Made by a program: the position numbers and the translations under genes. From contig NZ_JBAKHX010000021.1 in assembly GCF_036906915.1 (NCBI RefSeq), positions 1-64,000 on the forward strand: a stretch of 64,000 bases of DNA. Direction: 5' to 3'. Positions 51,955 through 59,836 of this stretch are shown here, piece after piece. This DNA is from Phytohabitans sp036906915 (GTDB lineage Bacteria > Actinomycetota > Actinomycetes > Mycobacteriales > Micromonosporaceae). The notes under the pieces are model-generated. The model saw only the letters and a list, made by a program, of their open reading frames with translations, was not told where the DNA came from and did no database searches. Position 1 is the first letter of the stretch. Each line of letters starts with the position of its first letter.

Positions 51955-54129
51955 TCAATAATGCCGGCGCTCGCTCCGCTCCCGCGGGCGAAAGATCTTC
52001 TGAATCACCTCCGCGGTCCGCACCGGGTTGGTCGCGACGAAATAGTGATCACCGTCGACCGCGTGCGCCGTCGACACGAGGTCCGCGGGCAGGGTCGCGG
52101 CGATCGCGTCCAGCGTGCAGAGCGGGTCGTGGGTACCGGCCAGCACGTGTACCGCCGTGCCGAGCGACCCCTCCCAGCCCTGCGCCACCAGTGCGAGGTC
52201 GCGCCGGAACCGCGGCAGCACCAGCCGCCGCACCTCGTCCGGCGTGAGCGAGGTACGCGGCAGCAGCCCGGTCCTCAGCAGCTCGACGACCAGCGTCTCG
52301 TCGTCCAGCGCCAGGAACTCGCGCGGAACCCGCCCCGCCCACACCGGCAGCGCCGAGAGCACGACGTGCCCGTCATCCAGCCGCCCGCCCGCGAGCCCGG
52401 CCACCTCGGCGGCCAGCACCGCGCCCACGCTGTGCCCGAGCAGCACCGAACCGTCGGAGACGTACGGCGTGATCGCCTTCCACCAGGCCTCGGCCGCCTC
52501 GCCGAGCGTGACGCCGTTGCGGTACGACGCCTCGCCGGCCACCACACGCCAGCCGGGCAGGTGCCGAGCCAACCGGGTGAACGAGCCGGAGGAGCCGCCC
52601 GCGTACGGGATGCAGACGAGCGTGCGGCCCGGGTCGTTGCGCAGTACCCGCATCGTCACCGACGCCACCTCGCGCACTCCGGCGGCCCGCAGCTTGAACC
52701 GGGCCAGCTTGCCGGTCGACGTCACCGGGAGCCGGTCGACCACCTCGACCACCGCGGGTCGCTTGAAAGCCGGCACCTTGGTCCGGAAGGCGCGGTTCGC
52801 CGCCGCGCGCACCGCGTCGAATTCCGCGCCAGGGGCCGCCACCAGGTACGCCACGGCCTGTTCCAGGCCACGATCGTCGCGGGAACCGACGACCGCGCAC
52901 TGGGCCACGCCCTCGACGCCGAGCACCGCGGCCTCGATCTCGAACGGAGACACCTTGTAGCCGCCCACGTTGATGAGATCATCGCGCCGGCAGATGAACT
53001 CGACCACACCGCCGGGCCCGCGCCGCACGATATCGCCCGTGTACGCGCCGCCGTCGGCGAACGTCCGGGTGGTCGCCTCGGGACGGTCGAGGTACCCGGC
53101 CGCGACCGAAGCGCCCGTGATGTGCAGCCGACCGGGCGAGCCGTTCGTCACCGGCTTGCCGTCGTCGTCGCGGACCGAGATCCGGACGCCCGGCACCGCC
53201 GTGCCCGTCGAACCGGGCTGCGTGCCACGGGTCGCCACGACGATGTGCAGCACCTCGGTCGCGCCGAGCCCGTTGATGATCGGAGTGCCGTACCGCTTGA
53301 CGAACCACTCGCAGATCGGGGCGGGCAGGTGCTCGCCCGCGGAGACCGCGAGCCGCAGGCTTCCGAGATCCTTCCTCTCGTCGAGGAGCGCCGCGTACAT
53401 GCGCGGCACCGAGCAGAGCACGGTCGGCCGGTGCGCGGCGACGGCGGCAGCCACCTTGAAAACGTCCGGCGGGCCGGTCATCAGCACGGCCCGTGCCCCG
53501 GCGGCCAGCGGAAACAGCAACGAGTTGCCGAACCCGTACCCGAACGAGAGCTTCGCCGTGGACAGTACGGTGTCGCTCGGGCCGAGCGAGAGCAGCTTGC
53601 CGAACCCACCCAGCACACTGTCGATGCCGGCCCGAGTGTGCAGCACGCCCTTGGGCCTGCCCGTACTGCCGGACGTGTACTGGATGAGCACCACGTCGCC
53701 GCCCTCCTGGGCGACCAGCGGCGGCGCGTCACCCGTCTCACCGGGTACCGCCCAGTCGTCGCCGCCCCGCGGCACGTCGAACGGGCCGGTCACCGGCAGC
53801 TTGGCCGCCGCACCAGCGTCTAGGTGCAGGAACGCGGCGTAGCAGTCCTTCGCGACGAACTCGATCTCCGGCACGGTCAGCATCGGGCTCACCGGCACCG
53901 GGATGCCCCCGTTCCACCACACCGCGAGGATCGCCACCACGGCGGGTACCGAGTCGTCCGCGACGACCAGTGCCCGCGAGCCCGGCCGGAACCCGGTGTC
54001 CGCCAAGCGGCTCGCGTACGCCCGGACCGCCCGGCCCAGGTCCGCGTAGGTCATCTGGCCGGCGCCGTCCACATAGGCCACCGACTCACCCGGAGCGCCC
54101 AGCAGACGCTCGACGATGTTGACGTTCAC
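51955..54129 (-). CDS. AMP-dependent ligase fused to a type II thioesterase
   Basis: 724 residues. ANL adenylation domain (about 1-490): P-loop YTSGSTGRPKG, GLGATEVLH, YTGDIVRRG (Asp) and the catalytic STGKLARFK near 480; overall closest in look to benzoate-CoA-ligase-like acyl-CoA/ACP ligases. After a short link, an alpha/beta-hydrolase thioesterase (about 500-720) with YAGGSSGSFTRLARHLPG, GHSVGA (Ser), a DPL motif and GDHYFV (His). No carrier domain is present in the chain. It probably activates an acid for the adjacent ACP, or releases the product (inference). Coupled to the KS-like gene by ATGA. Confidence 0.85.
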   Translation of the reverse strand: MNVNIVERLLGAPGESVAYVDGAGQMTYADLGRAVRAYASRLADTGFRPGSRALVVADDSVPAVVAILAVWWNGGIPVPVSPMLTVPEIEFVAKDCYAAFLHLDAGAAAKLPVTGPFDVPRGGDDWAVPGETGDAPPLVAQEGGDVVLIQYTSGSTGRPKGVLHTRAGIDSVLGGFGKLLSLGPSDTVLSTAKLSFGYGFGNSLLFPLAAGARAVLMTGPPDVFKVAAAVAAHRPTVLCSVPRMYAALLDERKDLGSLRLAVSAGEHLPAPICEWFVKRYGTPIINGLGATEVLHIVVATRGTQPGSTGTAVPGVRISVRDDDGKPVTNGSPGRLHITGASVAAGYLDRPEATTRTFADGGAYTGDIVRRGPGGVVEFICRRDDLINVGGYKVSPFEIEAAVLGVEGVAQCAVVGSRDDRGLEQAVAYLVAAPGAEFDAVRAAANRAFRTKVPAFKRPAVVEVVDRLPVTSTGKLARFKLRAAGVREVASVTMRVLRNDPGRTLVCIPYAGGSSGSFTRLARHLPGWRVVAGEASYRNGVTLGEAAEAWWKAITPYVSDGSVLLGHSVGAVLAAEVAGLAGGRLDDGHVVLSALPVWAGRVPREFLALDDETLVVELLRTGLLPRTSLTPDEVRRLVLPRFRRDLALVAQGWEGSLGTAVHVLAGTHDPLCTLDAIAATLPADLVSTAHAVDGDHYFVATNPVRTAEVIQKIFRPRERSERRHY

Positions 54130-55016
54130 GATGACGAGACCTCCAGTACCACGGCGTTTGCACGCGTGTCTATGGCGAGCGCCAGGATGGTGACGGGACG
54201 GGTGGTTTCACCGCACAGCGCGACCGCACAGACCGCCGCGATGAGGCCGCCGGCCGCCCCGAAGTCGCCGAGCGTCCGCTCGACGTGCCACACCGGGTAC
54301 GGCAGGCGCTTCGCCAGCGCCTCGGCGATCCCGGTGTCGGGCGTCGCGACGACGAGGCCCGCCGCGGCACCGAGCGCCGCCTCGTCCAGTGCGCCGCGGT
54401 GGCGAGTGCGGACGTACGCGCCATTCGTCTGATCACCCGCGGGTGCCAGGGCCAGGCAGGCCGCTCCCTCCGCCGATATGAATCCGCTCGGCGTGCGCCA
54501 CGGGCTCACCGCCGCCGAGCCGCCGGCCAGTACACCGGTCGCGTCGCCGGTGGCGATGAGCCGGATCGCCTCGGCTATCGCCGAGAGCCCTGCCGTGGCG
54601 CCGCCGGTCAGGGTGAGGTTCGGCCCCACAAGGCCCAGCCGGATCGAGATCATGGCTGCCGGAATGTTGAACGCTGATGCGGGACCGAGCGCAGGGCTGG
54701 CCAGCCCCGGGTCCAGTGTGGACGCCTCGGTGCAGATCGTCGCGTACTCGGTCAGCCCCGCCGTCGAGCTTGCCCACGCCACTGCGGCGGCGTCGCGCGG
54801 CCCACCCGGGTCGGCCTCTGCCGCCGCGGCGAGCGCCAGCCGCGACTCGTGTGCCATGTTCCGGAGCCCGCGCGTGCCGATCCGCTCCGGCATCCGCGGG
54901 TCGACCAGGTCACCGCCGACCGGTGCCTCCCGAGCGATCAGCCAGCCGGCCAGTTCGTCGGTACCGCCAACACCAGACAGTCGCAGGCCCACACGCGCGA
55001 CCGCGGCCCTAGCCAT
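54126..55016 (-). CDS. truncated, Cys-less ketosynthase partner (chain-length-factor-like)
   Basis: 296 residues from ATG 55016, overlapping the KS stop by 8 bp. A ketosynthase-like thiolase fold is visible, but the active-site Cys is replaced: NLTLTGGATAGLSAIAEAIR has Gly-Ala-Thr where active enzymes have Thr-Ala-Cys. The His-containing C-terminal motifs of KS enzymes are missing. At under 300 residues it is shorter than classical CLFs and resembles the short CLFs of aryl-polyene clusters. It should heterodimerise with the 55009-56214 KS and set chain length, or act as a decarboxylating partner (inference). Confidence 0.75.
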   Translation of the reverse strand: MARAAVARVGLRLSGVGGTDELAGWLIAREAPVGGDLVDPRMPERIGTRGLRNMAHESRLALAAAAEADPGGPRDAAAVAWASSTAGLTEYATICTEASTLDPGLASPALGPASAFNIPAAMISIRLGLVGPNLTLTGGATAGLSAIAEAIRLIATGDATGVLAGGSAAVSPWRTPSGFISAEGAACLALAPAGDQTNGAYVRTRHRGALDEAALGAAAGLVVATPDTGIAEALAKRLPYPVWHVERTLGDFGAAGGLIAAVCAVALCGETTRPVTILALAIDTRANAVVLEVSSS

Positions 55017-56214
55017 CGTCGCCCTTCCCGAGCAGTACCGTCGACACCCCGCCACCAAAGCCGTATGCCTGGCTGAGCACGACGTCCACCGTGGTCTTCC
55101 GGCCACCGGGCGGCACCAGGTCGACGCCGGCGCAGTCGGGGTCCGGCTCCAGCAGCGTCACGTTGCCCGGGATGCGGTTCTCTCCCAACGCCTTCACCGC
55201 GATGACCGCCTCCAGCGTGGCGGCACCACCCTCGGCGTGCCCGAGCTGACCCTTGACCGACGACAGCACCGGGCGGCGCTTGCCCGCCAGGGCCTTGGCG
55301 ACCGCGCGCGCCTCCACACCGTCGTTCGCGGGCGTACCCGTGCCGTGCGCGCACACCCAGTCCACGTCGTCCGCGTTCAGGCCGGCGCGGGTGAGGCAGG
55401 TGTGGATCGTCGCGATCAGGCCCGAGCCGTCGGGATGCGGCTGCGTGACGCTGTACGCGTCGGCCGCCGACGCCGTGGCCAACACCCGGGCCAGCGGCTC
55501 GACACCGCGCGCCAGGGCGCGTTCGGGGCGCTCCAGCACCAGTACGCCGGCGCCCTCGCCGGGCATCGTGCCGCGCCTGCCCGCGTCGAACGGCCGGATC
55601 GTGTCCGGTGCCAGCGCGCGCATCGCCGTGAAGAACGCGAACACCTCCAGCGACAACTCGTCCACACCACCACAGATCGCCACGTCGACCTCGCCCGCCG
55701 CGACCGCCGCGCAGCCCGCCGCGATCGCTGTGTTGCCGGCCGAGCAGCCCGGCGCGAACAGCACCACCGGACCGTTGACGGCCACCATCTGGCAGAGCGT
55801 CGACAGCAGTTCGTCCGGATCCGCCCACGTACGGTCCGAGACCCCGAGCCGTCCAGGACCGATCGCGCGGTCCAGCACCGGCCGGGTACCCATCACCGTG
55901 CCGACGAAGACACCCAACTTCTCCCGCCGGGCCCGGGGCGCGATGCCCGCCTGGCCCAACGCTTCCAGAGCCGCCGCGCTCAGGTAGCGGGCCACCAGCG
56001 ACTCGTGATGCGGCAGCGCCGCGTCCAGCGCGGCCACCGTCTGTGCCGGGATCTCCCCCGCCCGCTGGGTCGGGTACCCGGACACGTCGAAGCGGGTGAC
56101 CGGACCGGTCAGCACCCGCCCACCGACAATGGCGTCCCACAGCGCGGTGACGCCCAGGCCGGCGACCGAAACCGCGCCGACACCGGACACCGCGACCGCT
56201 CCCCTACGGTCCAA
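55009..56214 (-). CDS. beta-ketoacyl synthase
   Basis: 401 residues if started at TTG 56214 (VSTLDRRGAVAVSGVGA; the TTG encodes the Leu); ATG 56262 is further upstream but deep inside the ACP gene. All catalytic residues are present: Cys in FAPGCSAGNTAIAAG, His in CAHGTGTPAND, Lys/His in SVKGQLGHAEG. FAS/type II PKS KS fold with no extra domains. Adjacent ACP, Cys-less partner and ligase make a compact assembly line. Substrate and chain length unknown. Confidence 0.87.
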   Translation of the reverse strand: MDRRGAVAVSGVGAVSVAGLGVTALWDAIVGGRVLTGPVTRFDVSGYPTQRAGEIPAQTVAALDAALPHHESLVARYLSAAALEALGQAGIAPRARREKLGVFVGTVMGTRPVLDRAIGPGRLGVSDRTWADPDELLSTLCQMVAVNGPVVLFAPGCSAGNTAIAAGCAAVAAGEVDVAICGGVDELSLEVFAFFTAMRALAPDTIRPFDAGRRGTMPGEGAGVLVLERPERALARGVEPLARVLATASAADAYSVTQPHPDGSGLIATIHTCLTRAGLNADDVDWVCAHGTGTPANDGVEARAVAKALAGKRRPVLSSVKGQLGHAEGGAATLEAVIAVKALGENRIPGNVTLLEPDPDCAGVDLVPPGGRKTTVDVVLSQAYGFGGGVSTVLLGKGDDG

Positions 56215-56455
56215 TGTGGAGACCCTTACCGCGCAGTACCGCGAGCGTGTCACCGATGTCACGAAGGCCGGCCGCCTCCTCGTCGGTGAGCTTCACGCCC
56301 AGCTGTCGTTCGATGCGCACCACCAGCTCAACCTTCTGGAGTGAGTCGATCCCGAGGTCCTCGTAGAACGACGCGCCCTCGGTGACCTCCTCAGGTCCGA
56401 CCTCGAACACCTCTGCCGCCAGGTCGCGTAGCCGAGCAGCCGACACATTGGGCAC
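56204..56455 (-). CDS. acyl carrier protein
   Basis: 83 residues from GTG 56455, preceded by AGGAGAGGG; the open frame reaches ATG 56515 with no ribosome site. The phosphopantetheine site is DLGIDSLQKVELV (Ser at about 37). First gene of the ligase/KS operon. Its 3' end overlaps the KS start region by 11 bases, so translation is probably coupled. Confidence 0.9.
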   Translation of the reverse strand: MPNVSAARLRDLAAEVFEVGPEEVTEGASFYEDLGIDSLQKVELVVRIERQLGVKLTDEEAAGLRDIGDTLAVLRGKGLHIGP

Positions 56456-56617
56456 CGCCCTCTCCTCACCTGTCCGCCGTGTCGCCGCCGGGGCCGACGG
56501 CCAGGCGAAGCACACACCTGATCAAGTCCGCGCCGTCGCACATGGGGTCCGTCATTTCGCTCTTGACACAGCGCTCGCGCCCCTCCAGTCCCCACCCCGC
56601 ATCCCCCACGCCACCCG

Positions 56618-56896
56618 CACGGACTGCGCACCCTCCCACACGGACCGCACGCCGCCGGCGCGGACCGCACGCCCTCCCGCGCGGACCGCACACCCTCCCC
56701 GCGCGGACCGCACACCCTCCCCGCGCGGACCGCACACCCTCCCCGCGCGGACCGCACACCCTCCCCGCGCGGACCGCACACCCTCCCCGCGCGGACCGCA
56801 CACCCTCCCCGCGCGGACCGCACACCCTCCCCGCGCGGACCGCGGGCCCTCCCGCGCGGACCGCACGCCCTCCCGCGCGGACCGCGGGCCCTCCCC
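56618..56896. repeat. 22-bp minisatellite upstream of the ACP gene
   Basis: Seven perfect, head-to-tail 22-bp units (starting 56682, ending 56835; core CGGACCGCACACCCTCC) are flanked by about five degenerate units of 20-22 bp. Frames stay open through it because 3 x 22 = 66, so long spurious ORFs appear on both strands. The 56456-57383 region has no gene. Confidence 0.92.
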
Positions 56897-56897
56897 G

Positions 56898-56958
56898 TCG
56901 ATCAAGGGCGAATGCACGTGGTTCGATCTCTTTTCCACGTGCATTCGCCCTTGATCGA
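56898..56958. repeat. 24-bp perfect inverted repeat (stem-loop element, copy 1)
   Basis: Arms 56898-56921 and 56935-56958 are perfect reverse complements around a 13-nt loop (TTCGATCTCTTTT). The arm contains CAAGGGCGAATGCACGTGG. A second, diverged copy in opposite orientation is at 57117-57177, so this is a repeated element rather than a gene-specific terminator. Confidence 0.9.
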
Positions 56959-57116
56959 CAGAATCTCCCTTGATCGGCGACCTTGCGCGGCGTCCTCAAT
57001 CGCATCCCACCGCGCAGCCTGCGCCGGGCGACCAACGTGCGGCGTTGGAGCCGCGGTATTGGGGAAACCGCGCCGCTCCCGCACTTAACTCAATGCATTG
57101 ATCAGGGAACATCGCA

Positions 57117-57177
57117 TCGATCAAGGGCAAACGCACGCGGAAAAGAGATCAAAGTACGTGCATTCGTCCTTGATCGG
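57117..57177. repeat. stem-loop element, copy 2 (inverted, diverged)
   Basis: It reads as a reverse-complement relative of 56898-56958: GATCAAGGGCAAACGCACG, loop AAAAGAGATCAAA, then ACGTGCATTCGTCCTTGATC. Arm mismatches are partly compensated, suggesting the stem is retained. About 160 bp separate the copies. Confidence 0.8.
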
Positions 57178-57196
57178 CGGGAGAGAGCGCGCTCCG

Positions 57197-57360
57197 CGCA
57201 GAGCGGGCAGCGCGCAGAGCGGGCAGCGCACAGAGCGGGCAGCGCACAGAGCGGGCAGCGCACAGAGCGGGCAGCGCACAGAGCGGGCAGCGCACAGAGC
57301 GGGCAGCGCACAGAGCGGGCAGCGCACAGAGCGGGCAGCGCACAGAGCGGGCAGCGGGCA
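57197..57360. repeat. 16-bp minisatellite between the ACP and anti-sigma genes
   Basis: Eight perfect units of GCGCACAGAGCGGGCA at 57226-57353, with imperfect units at each end (57197-57225 and 57354-57360). It lies 24 bp before the anti-sigma stop. Long ORFs in this stretch are artefacts of the repeat. Confidence 0.92.
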
Positions 57361-57383
57361 GGGCGGAGGGTAGGGGCGCGGGG

Positions 57384-58169
57384 CTAGTCGCCCAGCAGTG
57401 GGGGGAGGGTGGGGAGGGGGAGGTTGGGCAGCAGGGATGGGAGCGGGAGGAGGCCGGGCTGGGACGAGCGCTCCGGGGACGGCGACGGTGACGCGGGCGC
57501 GGGCGGGGCGGCGGGGTTGCCGGCGGTGCCGGGCGACACGGTCGGCGCCGGCTGGGTCGAGGGCGTGGGGGCCGGCGCCAGCACCGATGGGCTGGCGGCG
57601 CCGAGCTGCTTGCGGAGCGCGCCGATGTCGTCGCGAAGCCGGCGGGCGGCCGGCTCGTCGTCGACCTTCGCCACGTGGGCGTCGGCCTCATCGAGCTGAC
57701 GCGCCGCCGCGTCGTGCTTGCCGGCGGCCAGCGCCGCGCGGGCGAGCGCGATCGCGTTCTCGGCGGCGCGGATCTCGGCCTGCTGGGGGTACACGACCTC
57801 GGTGATGGGCCACAGTGGACCGCCGGGTTCGGACTGGTATGTGGCGACGCCGAGGCCGGTCAGCAGGATGGCGCCCGCCGCGGCGCCCATCACGGCGCGG
57901 GCGAGCCGGCGCGGCCGGAGAACGACAACGGTCGCCGCGCTGCCGGCACCGGCTTCGGGGGCGTCGACCGCGACGCCGGGGCCGGCGGCGGCACGGCCCA
58001 CAACCGTGATGTCATCGGGAGCGTCGGGGTCGAGGTCGGCGCGCCATGCGAACAGCATCTCGGCGACCGGGTCCGCGTCGGCGGGGAGTGAGCCCTGGCC
58101 GAGCGCGTCGAGCAGCGCGTCGTCGGCCGCGATGGTGGGCAGGCCGTCGGGCGGGTTGATCGTGCTCAT
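57384..58169 (-). CDS. anti-sigma factor (RsdA-like)
   Basis: 261 residues. The N-terminal 45 residues (LPTIAADDALLDALGQGSLP ... VAEMLFAWRADLD) match the sigma-binding segment of the anti-SigD factor RsdA. One membrane helix (about 92-109, VMGAAAGAILLTGLGVATY) follows, then a helical region and a Pro/Ser-rich extracytoplasmic tail. It overlaps the sigma gene by ATGA. It would hold the sigma factor at the membrane until regulated proteolysis. Confidence 0.82.
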   Translation of the reverse strand: MSTINPPDGLPTIAADDALLDALGQGSLPADADPVAEMLFAWRADLDPDAPDDITVVGRAAAGPGVAVDAPEAGAGSAATVVVLRPRRLARAVMGAAAGAILLTGLGVATYQSEPGGPLWPITEVVYPQQAEIRAAENAIALARAALAAGKHDAAARQLDEADAHVAKVDDEPAARRLRDDIGALRKQLGAASPSVLAPAPTPSTQPAPTVSPGTAGNPAAPPAPASPSPSPERSSQPGLLPLPSLLPNLPLPTLPPLLGD

Positions 58170-58747
58170 GCCGCCGTCACCTCGTCGAGTGCGCTCCCAG
58201 CCAGGGTACGCAGCCGGGCGAGGCCGCGGGACTGCGCGACCCGTACCGCCGCCGCCGACATGCCCATCACGACGCCAACCTCCTCGGCGGACAGGCCGAC
58301 CGCGACGCGCAACAGGACGATCTCCCGCTGGGCTTCGGGGAGGCGGCTGAGCAGAGCGGACAGGCGGCGGGCCAGGTCGGTGGCGACCGCCTGCTGCTCG
58401 GGTCCGGGGGCGCCGTCGGGCCGGTCGAGCACCGCCTCGGTGGGCGTTACAGCCGAGTCGCGGATGGCGGCGCGCTGGGCGTCGGCCACCTTGTGGGCCG
58501 CGATGGCGTACACGAACGCGGCGAACGGCCGGCCCTCGTCACGGTACTGGGGCAGCGCCCGAAGGACGGCGATGCAGACCTCCTGCGCGACGTCGTCGGC
58601 GGTGGTGTACGCGCCGCCGATCCGGCCGAGCCGCGCCCGGCAGTACCGCACCAAACCAGGACGAAGTTCGGCAAGTAGGGCGGATGTCGCGCGCGGGTCG
58701 CGCTGTGCGGCCCGCCGGACCAGTTCCGGCTCTATCGCTGCGGTCAT
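58166..58747 (-). CDS. sigD: SigD/ShbA-type ECF sigma factor
   Basis: 193 residues from ATG 58747; ATG 58780 (GGTGAG upstream) gives 11 more residues. Region 2 has DVAQEVCIAVLRALPQYRDEGRPFAAFVYAIA. Region 4 has LPEAQREIVLLRVAVGLSAEEVGVVMGMSAAAVRVAQSRGL. The SigD/ShbA subgroup drives general and vegetative genes in actinomycetes. A 17-bp duplication (58734-58767) covers the start and creates a six-codon upstream ORF. Partner anti-sigma is the next gene. Confidence 0.88.
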   Translation of the reverse strand: MTAAIEPELVRRAAQRDPRATSALLAELRPGLVRYCRARLGRIGGAYTTADDVAQEVCIAVLRALPQYRDEGRPFAAFVYAIAAHKVADAQRAAIRDSAVTPTEAVLDRPDGAPGPEQQAVATDLARRLSALLSRLPEAQREIVLLRVAVGLSAEEVGVVMGMSAAAVRVAQSRGLARLRTLAGSALDEVTAA

Positions 58748-58767
58748 GTCATCGCTGCGGTCATGTC
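58734..58767. repeat. 17-bp tandem duplication over the sigma-factor start
   Basis: ATCGCTGCGGTCATGTC occurs at 58734-58750 and 58751-58767. On the gene strand the extra copy gives ATG 58764, opening a frame MTAAMT that stops at TGA overlapping ATG 58747. The 58781-58903 gap to the divergent mce operon holds GTTAAC and no ORF. Confidence 0.85.
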
Positions 58768-58903
58768 GCGTTCGGCGCATCCTCGTTACTCACCAGTTAA
58801 CTTCCGCACCGTACCGGTGAGCAGCCGAAACCGCTACCGGGAAAAATCTGGTGTAACACCCGGACGCCGTACCCCGATATCTACCGCAGAGGGAGGGCGG
58901 CGG

Positions 58904-59836
58904 ATGGGTGTCGAGGTACGCGTCGAAGGGCTGACGAAGTCGTTCGGCGCTCACGCGGTCTGGTCAGACGTGACCCTGACCCTGCCCGCGGGCGAGATCT
59001 CGGTACTGCTGGGCCCGTCCGGTACCGGCAAATCGGTCTTTCTCAAGACCCTGGTCGGGCTGCTCAAGCCCGACCGGGGCTCGATCTGGATCGCGGACAA
59101 CGACCTGCCACGCCTGTCCGAGCGCGCGCTGTACGAGGTCCGCAAGCTGTTCGGCGTCCTCTTCCAGGACGGGGCGCTCTTCGGCTCGATGAACCTCTAT
59201 GACAATGTTGCTTTCCCACTGCGCGAGCACACCCGGCGTCCTGAGTCGGAGATCAAGAAAATCGTCTTCGAGAAGCTCGAGATGGTCGGCCTCGTGGGTG
59301 CGGAGGGGAAACTCCCGGGCGAGATCTCTGGGGGCATGCGCAAGCGTGCTGGTCTCGCCCGGGCTCTCGTCCTGGATCCCGAAATCATCCTCTTCGACGA
59401 GCCGGACTCCGGGCTCGACCCGGTGCGCACCGCCTACCTGAACCAGCTCATCATCGACCTCAACCAGCAGACCGGCGCGACGTTCCTCATCGTCACGCAC
59501 GACATCAACACCGCGCGCACCGTCCCGGACAACATCGGGCTCATCTACCACGGGCACCTGGCGATGTTCGGGCCGCGCGAGATGCTGCTGTCGAGCACCG
59601 AGCCGGTGGTGCGGCAGTTCCTCAACGCGCAACGGATCGGCCCGATCGGCATGGCCGAGGAGAAGGACGCCGACGAGCTCCAGGCCGAGGCGGACTCCGG
59701 TGTGGAGCTTGCGCCACTGCCACCGATACCGCTTCAGCTGCGGCCGTCCGACGGCGCTCCGCGCCGCGCGGAGCACACGCCGGGGCTCTGGTGCCGGGAA
59801 AACGGGGTCACGCCACCGCCGGGGTCGTTCTCGTGA
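58904..59836 (+). CDS. Mce-system ATPase (MceG/MlaF type)
   Basis: 310 residues from ATG 58904 with GGGAGGG upstream. ABC domain: Walker A GPSGTGKSV, Q-loop FQDGALF, signature ISGGMRKRAGLARAL, Walker B IILFDEPDSGLDP, H-loop THD. A C-terminal extension of about 60 residues is typical of MceG. It energises lipid import with the YrbE permeases. Here it heads the operon. In mycobacteria MceG is encoded apart from the mce operons (family knowledge). The ribosome site choice excludes the longer open frame from 58763. Confidence 0.92.
   Translation: MGVEVRVEGLTKSFGAHAVWSDVTLTLPAGEISVLLGPSGTGKSVFLKTLVGLLKPDRGSIWIADNDLPRLSERALYEVRKLFGVLFQDGALFGSMNLYDNVAFPLREHTRRPESEIKKIVFEKLEMVGLVGAEGKLPGEISGGMRKRAGLARALVLDPEIILFDEPDSGLDPVRTAYLNQLIIDLNQQTGATFLIVTHDINTARTVPDNIGLIYHGHLAMFGPREMLLSSTEPVVRQFLNAQRIGPIGMAEEKDADELQAEADSGVELAPLPPIPLQLRPSDGAPRRAEHTPGLWCRENGVTPPPGSFS

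Noticed and set aside
56618..57360. CRISPR array
   Set aside because: Units are head-to-tail without unique spacers; no cas genes in the window.
56479..57387. Several ORFs of 70-190 codons in the minisatellite region
   Set aside because: They are repeats of the 22-bp and 16-bp units read in frame; codon pattern is repeat-driven on all frames.
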